A DNA stretch of 49,196 nt from Nocardiopsis sp. JB363 (GTDB lineage Bacteria > Actinomycetota > Actinomycetes > Streptosporangiales > Streptosporangiaceae). Every line of letters begins with the position of its first letter. The first letter of the stretch is position 1. The stretch lies in the NCBI RefSeq assembly GCF_900143625.1, contig NZ_FRFF01000020.1:1-49196 (forward strand). The letters run 5' to 3'. Shown piece by piece: positions 41,133 through 49,196 of this stretch. A program made the position numbers and the translations under genes. The notes under the pieces are model-generated. The model saw nothing but the letters and a program-made list of their open reading frames with translations, was not told the origin of the DNA and ran no database searches.

Positions 41133-41180
41133 GAACACACCGAGCGGGTGGCTCTTCGGGGCCGCCCGCTCTCCGTGTTC
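41133..41180. terminator. Terminator between the sulfur operon and the MFS gene
   Basis: An outer stem GAACAC/GTGTTC (41133-41138 with 41175-41180) flanks an 11-base inner stem (41142-41152 with 41161-41171). It stands between the convergent stops at 41124 and 41201. Confidence 0.75.
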
Positions 41181-41200
41181 GGGATCGTCCGCGTTCGTGG

Positions 41201-42382
41201 TCATCTCGCGGCGATGGACGCGGTGGCCAGGACCACCGCGGAGAACAACAGGGCCCCGGGCGCGCCCACCACACCGGCGACACCGGCCGCCGCTGCCGGG
41301 ATGGCGACCTGGCCCAGCCGGTTGCCCCAGATGCGCAGCGCCAGGGCCGCGCCACGGGCCCCTTCGGGGGCCAGGGTGGTGACCTCGGCCATGGTGAGGG
41401 GTTGACCCACGCCGAGGAGGAACCCGCCCACCACCAGGACCACCGCCAGAGCGGCGAAATCGCTCGTGGGCAGGGACACCAGGACCAGTGCGACGGCCGT
41501 CACCCCCGTGCTGGTGATGATGAGGGCCTTGCGGGACCAACGGCGCAGCATCCACGGCAGGCTCAGCCGGGAGAGCAGGGAGGCTCCGGCTCGCAGGCTC
41601 AACAGCACCCCGACGAGCATCGGGGAGATGCCACGGCTCTCGGCGATGAGCGGCAGGTACGCGGTGAGGATGTCCACCGCGGTGAGCAGCGCCAGGCTGG
41701 TGAGCAGGGCGGAGGGCATCCGCCGACGGCTCAGCAGGACCCGGGTGGGAACCGGGGGCGCCGCCTTCTGCTCGGCGGTGCGCCGAAGCGGGCGCAGGCG
41801 TGCGAGCGGCAGCAGTGGCAGGATGCCCAGGGCCGCCACGACACCGGCGACCACCAGCGCGGAGGAGGTGGCCGAGAGCAGGGCGGGGCCCGAGGCGTCG
41901 GCGAGGATGACACCGGAGATCAGTGGCCCCGCGAGCTGCCCCAGGGACGCGGCGGCGGTGAACCAGCCGAAGTCGCGGTCCAGGTGTTCGGGACGCGAGT
42001 AACGGGCGATGAGGGCCTGTGAGGCGATCATGCACAGCAGCTGTCCCACGCCCACGACGGTGCTCGCCAAGGCCAGCCCGAACAGGCCCACGGAAGCGGC
42101 CAGGAAGAGGCCGCCCGCGGCGAGGATGATCGAACCCAGGCCCGCGATCCAGGCGATACGGGCCGTGCGGTCGATGAAGCGGCCCACGGAGACCGCGATG
42201 AGCAAAGGGAGCAGGGCGTAGGCGGCGGTGACCAGTCCGACCTCGACCGCGTCGCCGCCCAACGCGATGGTCCGGTAGGAGATGAGTGGTCGGATGAGGT
42301 TGAGCGCGGTGTGGACCGACATCACGCTGCCCAGGAGGCCCCAGAGCCACCGTGAGCCTCCGTCGGTTCGCTCGCCCGCCAT
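41201..42382 (-). CDS. MFS transporter, 12-TM
   Basis: The 393-residue protein has about 12 helices. There is a short basic N-terminus, a GRFIDRTARIAWIAG motif-A-like loop (about 65-80), a charged central loop (about 188-210, RLRPLRRTAEQKAAP) and the second-half loop RWSRKALI. It resembles drug- or sugar-efflux MFS proteins, but the substrate is unknown. AAGGGGGA lies two to three bases from the expected position before the ATG at 42382. Two adjacent palindromes sit 31-57 bases upstream and probably bind its repressor. Confidence 0.87.
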   Translation of the reverse strand: MAGERTDGGSRWLWGLLGSVMSVHTALNLIRPLISYRTIALGGDAVEVGLVTAAYALLPLLIAVSVGRFIDRTARIAWIAGLGSIILAAGGLFLAASVGLFGLALASTVVGVGQLLCMIASQALIARYSRPEHLDRDFGWFTAAASLGQLAGPLISGVILADASGPALLSATSSALVVAGVVAALGILPLLPLARLRPLRRTAEQKAAPPVPTRVLLSRRRMPSALLTSLALLTAVDILTAYLPLIAESRGISPMLVGVLLSLRAGASLLSRLSLPWMLRRWSRKALIITSTGVTAVALVLVSLPTSDFAALAVVLVVGGFLLGVGQPLTMAEVTTLAPEGARGAALALRIWGNRLGQVAIPAAAAGVAGVVGAPGALLFSAVVLATASIAAR

Positions 42383-42412
42383 GTTCCCCCTTCGCGCCGT
42401 GCCCGCCGTGAC

Positions 42413-42439
42413 ATCCCGGGATTCATCCCGTCACGGGAT
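42413..42439. promoter_or_regulatory. Two adjacent palindromes in the MFS-pdxH divergent promoter
   Basis: ATCCCGGGAT (42413-42422) and ATCCCG-TCA-CGGGAT (42425-42439) share the half-site ATCCCG and lie two bases apart. They are 31 bases upstream of the MFS start and about 175 bases upstream of pdxH. Repeated symmetric half-sites suit a dimeric or tetrameric repressor. Confidence 0.5.
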
Positions 42440-42611
42440 CACTACTCGTGTGGGGTGCCGATCGGCGTCCGGCATCGTATCGGGAGCCCCCTGTCGGCCT
42501 CTCCACCGGGTCGACGTCCTTCCAGGTGGACCCGGCAGGACAGGGCCTCCACGCTCCTCGTCGACCTCGATAGGTTCGACGTATCGACGCCGATCCGACG
42601 GGGAGCACGAG

Positions 42612-43268
42612 ATGGCCGAGAGTATGCGGGACCTGTTGCGGGGGTTGACGGTGTTCGCCGGGCCCCTGGCCTCCTTCGATCCGGAGACCGCACCACGGGA
42701 TCCGCTGGAGCTGTTCCGGGAGTGGTTCGCCGAGGCGGTCGACACCGGTGTGGCCGAACCGCACGCGATGACGGTGGCCACCGTCGACGCCGACGGCGCG
42801 CCCTCCGCCCGCGTCCTCATCATGAAGGACCTCACGGAGGAGGGGTGGTGGTTCGCCACGACCACGACCTCCGCGAAGGGGCGGGACCTGGCGAAGAATC
42901 CGAACGTGGCGCTGCTGTTCTTCTGGGGGCCACAGGGGCGCCAGGTACGGGTGCGGGGCCGGGCCGAACTCGCCGGCGCCGAGGCCCGCGCGGCCGACTT
43001 CCGCAACCGGCCGTTGGAGGGGCGGGTGGCCGGACTGCACGGACGCCAGAGCGAACCCCTGGGTGCGGCGTCGGAGATCCACCGCGTGGCCGAGCACAGT
43101 CGCGCCCGATTGGAGGCCGATCCCGACCTGGCGCCCGACGACTGGGGCCTGTACCTGGTGCGGCCGCGGGAGGTGGAGTTCTGGCAGGGCGACCCGGACC
43201 GCAGGCACACCCGGCTGCGCTACGAACGCGAGGGCACGGAGTGGCGTCGCGGGCTGCTGTGGCCCTGA
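42612..43268 (+). CDS. pdxH: Pyridoxamine 5'-phosphate oxidase
   Basis: The 218-residue protein is full length for PdxH. It has the FMN-binding pattern MTVATVDADGAPSARVLIMK (about 52-71) and the active-site region GWWFATTTTSAKGRDLAKNP. The ending is VEFWQGDPDRRHTRLRYER with the substrate-binding Arg-x-His. It oxidises pyridoxamine or pyridoxine phosphate to pyridoxal phosphate with FMN and oxygen. GGGGAG is seven bases before the ATG; the open frame upstream of it is not protein-like. It is followed by the AidB-type gene on the same strand after 95 bases. Confidence 0.93.
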   Translation: MAESMRDLLRGLTVFAGPLASFDPETAPRDPLELFREWFAEAVDTGVAEPHAMTVATVDADGAPSARVLIMKDLTEEGWWFATTTTSAKGRDLAKNPNVALLFFWGPQGRQVRVRGRAELAGAEARAADFRNRPLEGRVAGLHGRQSEPLGAASEIHRVAEHSRARLEADPDLAPDDWGLYLVRPREVEFWQGDPDRRHTRLRYEREGTEWRRGLLWP

Positions 43269-43363
43269 CCCGAACAAGACCGAACGCAATTCGGTTCGGA
43301 GGTGGCGGACGGATATGCTGCGGCTCACCCACCCGCCGCCCTCGGACCAGGAACGGAGCCGGT

Positions 43364-44995
43364 ATGCCCGCTACACACGAGGTGTTCAACCAGGCCACCC
43401 CGCTCGGCGACCACAACGCCGCCGACGACCCCGCGCTCGTGGACGGTCTGCGCCGTGAGGGCGCGGGCTGGGCCGAGGCCGAAGTACGCGAGGTCGGTTC
43501 GGCCGCGGGTTCCGAGCGTGTTCGTGCCTGGGGCGAGTCCGCCAACACCTACACCCCCGTGCTGCGCACCCATGACCGTTTCGGCCACCGCGTGGACGAG
43601 GTCGACTACCAGCCCGCCTACCACGTCCTCATGGACCAGGCCGTGGAGCACGGCATGCACGCGGCACCGTGGGCGGACGAGCGAGCGGGCGCGCACGTGG
43701 CCCGTGCCGCCAAGTTCTTCCTGTGGTCCCAGGCCGAGAGCGGGCACGGTTGCCCCATCTCGATGACCTACGCGGCGGTACCGGCGCTACGCCACTCCCC
43801 CGAGCTGGCCGCACAGTACGAGCCGCTGCTCACCGCGCGCTCCTACGACTTCGGGTCGCGCCCTCCGCTGGGCAAGAGCGGTCTCCTCGCCGGAATGTCC
43901 ATGACCGAGAAGCAGGGAGGTTCGGACGTGCGCGCCAACACCACGCGCGCGGTGCCCACCTCCGAGGGCCACTACCTGCTCACCGGACACAAGTGGTTCA
44001 CCTCCGCGCCGATGAGCGACGTGTTCCTGACACTGGCGCAGGCACCGGAGGGCCTGACCTGTTTCCTCGTGCCGCGGGTGCTGCCCGACGGAACCCGCAA
44101 CAAGCTGTTCGTCCAGCGGTTGAAGGACAAGCTGGGCAACCGGTCGAACGCCTCCGCCGAGTTGGAGTACGACGGCGCGGTCGCGCACCTGGTGGGCGAG
44201 CCGGGGCGGGGCGTGCCCACCATCATCGAGATGGTCAACGGCACCCGTCTGGACTGCGTGATCGGTTCGGCGTCGGGGATGCGCGCCGCCCTGGTGCAGG
44301 CGCTGCACCACAGCGAGTCGCGCAGCGCGTTCGGGGAACGCCTGGTGGATCAGCCGCTGATGCGCAACGTGCTCGCCGACCTGGCGCTGGAGTCGGAGGC
44401 GGCCACGGCGCTCATGATGCGTCTGGCGGGGGCCGCCGACCGCTCCGTGCGGGGCGACGAGGGCGAGATCGCGTTCCGTCGGCTCGGTGTGGCCGTGGGC
44501 AAGTTCTGGATCACCAAGCGTCAGCCCGCGCACGCCGCCGAGGCGTTGGAGTGCCTGGGCGGCAACGGGTACGTGGAGGAATCGGGCATGCCGAGGCTGT
44601 TCCGGGACTCCCCCCTCAACTCCATCTGGGAGGGTTCCGGGAACGTGGCGGCGCTGGACGTGCTGCGCGCGATGGCCAAGTCACCGGAGTCAGTGGAGGC
44701 CTTCCTCGCCGAGCTGAACGCGGCCGTGGGCGCCGACGACCACTACGACGCCGCCCTCAAGCGCCTGGAGCAGACTCTGGGCGACGTGGACGAGATGCAG
44801 TACCGGGCGCGTTCGGTGGTCGAGCTGATGGCCGTGACCCTGCAGGCGTCGGTGTTGCTGCGACACGCGCCGACCCCGGTGGCCGAGGCGTTCACCGCCT
44901 CACGGCTCGGCGGCGAGTGGGGGCACGTGTTCGGGACGCTGCCCCGGGGCGTGGATACCGGTCTGATCCTGGAACGAGCCCGACCGCGCCGATGA
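43364..44995 (+). CDS. AidB-type acyl-CoA dehydrogenase
   Basis: The 543-residue protein is longer than standard ACADs and follows AidB: an N-terminal extension (VFNQATPLGDHNA), AESGHGCPISMTYAAVPAL, the flavin-loop MSMTEKQGGSDVRANT near 182-197, and CLGGNGYVEES. FRDSPLNSIWEGSGNVAALD carries the glutamate at the usual catalytic position. AidB of E. coli is induced by alkylating agents and binds DNA as well as FAD. The actinobacterial members have no proven substrate. CGGAG lies seven bases before the ATG. A hairpin follows the stop. Confidence 0.9.
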   Translation: MPATHEVFNQATPLGDHNAADDPALVDGLRREGAGWAEAEVREVGSAAGSERVRAWGESANTYTPVLRTHDRFGHRVDEVDYQPAYHVLMDQAVEHGMHAAPWADERAGAHVARAAKFFLWSQAESGHGCPISMTYAAVPALRHSPELAAQYEPLLTARSYDFGSRPPLGKSGLLAGMSMTEKQGGSDVRANTTRAVPTSEGHYLLTGHKWFTSAPMSDVFLTLAQAPEGLTCFLVPRVLPDGTRNKLFVQRLKDKLGNRSNASAELEYDGAVAHLVGEPGRGVPTIIEMVNGTRLDCVIGSASGMRAALVQALHHSESRSAFGERLVDQPLMRNVLADLALESEAATALMMRLAGAADRSVRGDEGEIAFRRLGVAVGKFWITKRQPAHAAEALECLGGNGYVEESGMPRLFRDSPLNSIWEGSGNVAALDVLRAMAKSPESVEAFLAELNAAVGADDHYDAALKRLEQTLGDVDEMQYRARSVVELMAVTLQASVLLRHAPTPVAEAFTASRLGGEWGHVFGTLPRGVDTGLILERARPRR

Positions 44996-45063
44996 ATTCA
45001 TCGCCCTCGCCGTTTTATTGAACAACCTCGCAAATCTGGCATAAATCACCATAAGAAGACTCG

Positions 45064-45099
45064 CGAAACAGGCCGGTGCAGGAACATCGGTCTGTTTCG
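45064..45099 (+). terminator. Hairpin between the AidB-type gene and glgX
   Basis: CGAAACAGGCCG (45064-45075) pairs with CGGTCTGTTTCG (45088-45099), 12 positions including one G-T pair. It lies in an AT-enriched 190-base gap and is probably the terminator of the AidB-type gene; no U-run follows. Confidence 0.55.
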
Positions 45100-45187
45100 G
45101 CATACTTTCGCGGCCTTGGCGGAAGGAAAGAAGGCGCAACGCCAAAGCGCCCTTCCGGGCCCCGACCACAAGAGACTGACGACGCCT

Positions 45188-47332
<2,145 letters not shown>

Positions 47333-47343
47333 GGTCCGACCGC

Positions 47344-47382
47344 GCCCCTCTCGGTACCGCCCGCACGCGCGCCGAGAGGGGC
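47344..47382 (+). terminator. Terminator after glgX
   Basis: GCCCCTCTCGG (47344-47354) pairs perfectly with CCGAGAGGGGC (47372-47382) around a 17-base loop, 12 bases after the glgX stop. Confidence 0.75.
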
Positions 47383-47414
47383 CCGGTCCCCCGGATCCTT
47401 CTAGCCTGGTGGTT

Positions 47415-48215
47415 ATGTCGAACACTCACGCCGCGGGTGGATCCGCGCCCGCACGACTTCGCGAGCTCCTCCCCGACCCCGGTCGCACGGACGTGCGACC
47501 GGAAGAGGCCTACGCCTACCCCACCGACCTGGACCGGCCCTGGGTGCGCGCCAACATGGTCGCCAGCGTCGACGGCGGGGCCGTGGGGCCCTCGGGGCGC
47601 AGCCTCGACCTGTCCTCGAAACCGGATCGCAGGGTGATGGGGGTACTGCGGGGCCTGTGCGACGTCGTGGTGGTGGGCGCCTCCACCGCCCGGCACGAGG
47701 GATACAAACCGGTGCGCCCACGCGAGGTGTGGGCGAAGCTGCGCGAGGGCCGACCCGCCACACCACGGATCGCCGTGGTCTCACGGACCCTGGAAATCGA
47801 CGACGAACTGCTCACCGCGGCCCCCGACGACGCCCGCACCCTGGTGTTCACCGTCGAGAACAGCCCCGCCGACCGGCGGGCGTTCGTGGCGCGACACGCC
47901 GACCTGGTGGTGGTCGACGAGTACTCGGTGCGCCCACGGCACATCCTCGACGCCCTGTCCGAGAGAGGTCTGTACCGGGTGTTGACGGAGGGAGGTCCAC
48001 ACCTGCTGGCGGAATTCGTCGCGGCCGACCTGCTCGACGAACTGTGCCTGACGGTGAGTCCGCACCTGCTGGGCGTGGGCTCGCCCCGGATCGTGGCGGG
48101 AGGGCCACCGGTCCCGGGCGTTCCGGGCGTGGGCACGGCGCAGACCACTCCGCTGCGGTTGGCGCATCTGTTGGAAGCGGAGGGCAGCCTGTTCTCGCGC
48201 TACCTGCGGGCTTGA
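47415..48215 (+). CDS. RibD C-terminal domain (pyrimidine reductase-like) protein
   Basis: The 266-residue protein matches the reductase half of RibD and its stand-alone actinobacterial relatives: RANMVASVDGGAVGPSG near 43-59, VVVVGASTARHEGY near 83-96, and LTEGGPHLLAEFVAADLLDEL near the C-terminus. RibD reduces a 5-amino-6-ribosylaminouracil phosphate in riboflavin synthesis. The deaminase half and the rib operon are absent here, so another pyrimidine- or folate-like substrate is possible. A TAGCCT -10-like box lies seven bases before the ATG, suggesting a leaderless transcript; GTG at 47409 is an alternative start. Confidence 0.82.
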   Translation: MSNTHAAGGSAPARLRELLPDPGRTDVRPEEAYAYPTDLDRPWVRANMVASVDGGAVGPSGRSLDLSSKPDRRVMGVLRGLCDVVVVGASTARHEGYKPVRPREVWAKLREGRPATPRIAVVSRTLEIDDELLTAAPDDARTLVFTVENSPADRRAFVARHADLVVVDEYSVRPRHILDALSERGLYRVLTEGGPHLLAEFVAADLLDELCLTVSPHLLGVGSPRIVAGGPPVPGVPGVGTAQTTPLRLAHLLEAEGSLFSRYLRA

Positions 48216-48392
48216 GGACTTCCCCCGGAGGGTCCGCCCTAACCGCCCTGTTTCGGTCCCCCCACAATGACGCATGAACCATCCCGCAACCGGACATACC
48301 CGTGGTGTGCCATCCACTGAAAACGCTGTGACCGGACACACCGCATCGACGGGGCTCACCGGTGTAGTCCCCTGGGCGAGAGGATGAACGTA

Positions 48393-49172
48393 GTGCCGAC
48401 GTCCGAAAACGGGTCACCTCCGGTCTACAGGGAGATAGCCGAGGAACTTCGAACACGGATCCGCTCCGGACGGTACGCCGACGGCGACCGTCTTCCCGGG
48501 GAGAACACCCTCATGGAGCGTCACGGGGTCGCCAGGGCGACCGCGCGCCAGGCGCTCTCCGTACTGATCAACGAAGGCCTGGCCGTGGCCGTCCGCGGCT
48601 CGGGCATCTACGTCCGCTTGTTCCGTCCCCTGCGAAGACACGGCGCCCGACGTCTGTCCAAGGAACTGTGGGGCGGCGGGCGGGCCATCTGGCAGACCGA
48701 CAGCGAAACCCGAGGATACGAGGTGGAAGGCCTCGTGATCGAGGAGGTGGCCCCCGGAGCGCACGTCCTGCGCGCCCTGGACCTACCGGAGGGGTCCACG
48801 GTACTGCGCCGTTCCCGGCGCTACCTCGTGGACGGTAGACCGGTGCAGAGCGCCGTGTCCCACCTGTCCCCGTCCTCTTGGGAGGGGCGAGAGACCTCCG
48901 ACGCCGCGCAACGCCTACAAGCCCACGACAGCGGCCCCGGCGGGATCTACGCGCGATTGACCGACCTCGGCAACGGACCGGCCCACTTCACCGAGGAGAT
49001 CCGGGTCCGTATGCCCACCCCCGAGGAGACCGTGGAACTGGAGCTGTTCCCCGGCACCCCCGTGCTGGAGGTGGCGCGCACCGCGCTGACCGCCGACCAC
49101 CGTCCGGTGGAGTTCAACGAGATCACCATGGACGGTTCGGCGTACGTGCTCCAGTACGACTTCGACGCCTGA
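48393..49172 (+). CDS. GntR-family regulator with UTRA domain
   Basis: The protein (259 residues from GTG 48393; 262 from ATG 48384) has a GntR winged helix-turn-helix at about 8-75 (YREIAEELRTRIRSGRYADG, LMERHGVARATARQAL). A HutC-type UTRA ligand-binding domain (about 95-255) follows, ending in ITMDGSAYVLQYDF. Such repressors release DNA on binding sugar phosphates, histidine derivatives or other small molecules. GAGAGG is nine bases before the GTG but abuts the ATG, so the GTG is preferred. The upstream 160 bases contain related ACCGGACA-type repeats (near 48282 and 48331) that may be autoregulatory sites. No target operon is visible before the window ends. Confidence 0.88.
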   Translation: MPTSENGSPPVYREIAEELRTRIRSGRYADGDRLPGENTLMERHGVARATARQALSVLINEGLAVAVRGSGIYVRLFRPLRRHGARRLSKELWGGGRAIWQTDSETRGYEVEGLVIEEVAPGAHVLRALDLPEGSTVLRRSRRYLVDGRPVQSAVSHLSPSSWEGRETSDAAQRLQAHDSGPGGIYARLTDLGNGPAHFTEEIRVRMPTPEETVELELFPGTPVLEVARTALTADHRPVEFNEITMDGSAYVLQYDFDA

Positions 49173-49196
49173 ACACCCCCGCCCACCCCCCTGTGG

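Noticed and set aside
42455..43363. Upstream extension of the AidB-type gene by about 300 codons
   Set aside because: It lies out of frame over pdxH and is not protein-like; the ATG at 43364 has a ribosome-binding site and matches the AidB N-terminus.

Overview
The window is one continuous, gene-dense stretch of very GC-rich chromosome. It has frequent GTG starts, a WhiB-family gene, a free-standing polyprenol-phosphate mannosyltransferase-type GT2 gene, an LAxTG-type cell-wall sorting signal and a GlgX-type debranching enzyme. Together these point to an actinomycete, most likely Nocardiopsis or a relative (inference; there is no rRNA to confirm it). I see no tRNA, rRNA, CRISPR array, insertion sequence, phage gene or plasmid function. 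The content is mostly housekeeping and transport.

Layout. 1-6 kb: a truncated sensor kinase diverging from a lone FtsX-type permease, then a DHA2 drug exporter and two tandem acidic paralogs. 6-11.6 kb: GT2 mannosyltransferase, DeoR regulator, a tiny membrane protein, a Sfp-type phosphopantetheinyl transferase, and an acyl-CoA dehydrogenase diverging from a LysR regulator. 12-16 kb: an orphan amino-acid-type binding lipoprotein, then a sensor kinase overlapping an AI-2E-family permease. 16-21 kb: a two-gene permease/TIGR03943 operon behind a Zur-like palindrome, an MHS symporter and an AGCS alanine/glycine symporter. 21-28.4 kb, all minus strand: DEAD-box helicase with a long RGG tail, enoyl-CoA hydratase, small HTH protein, ABC-F ATPase, second AI-2E-family permease and a YccF protein. 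29-37 kb: WhiB protein, a phosphoribosyltransferase fused to a hydrolase fold that has lost its catalytic residues, GNAT acetyltransferase, MFS transporter, a sortase-anchored Asp/Pro-rich surface protein with its membrane-protein partner, and a BrkB-family protein. 37.4-41.1 kb: a sulfur-assimilation operon (leader peptide, sulfite reductase, zinc ribbon, APS reductase, two-domain CbiX chelatase). 41.2-49.2 kb: MFS exporter, pdxH, AidB-type acyl-CoA dehydrogenase, glgX, a RibD-C reductase and a GntR/UTRA regulator.

The most coherent system is the sulfur operon. Siroheme-making chelatase, siroheme-using reductase, APS reductase and a conserved zinc-ribbon protein lie in one transcription unit. 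It is preceded by a 22-29 codon leader peptide of the actinobacterial sulfur-gene type, a hairpin and a perfect 7-1-7 palindrome. Other observations of interest are a Zur-type box in front of a permease whose partner has a His-rich loop, a shared 14-bp palindrome (TTACTnGnCGGTAA) before three unrelated genes, and the PRTase-pseudohydrolase fusion. Functions are inferred from motifs read in the translations; no database search was run.
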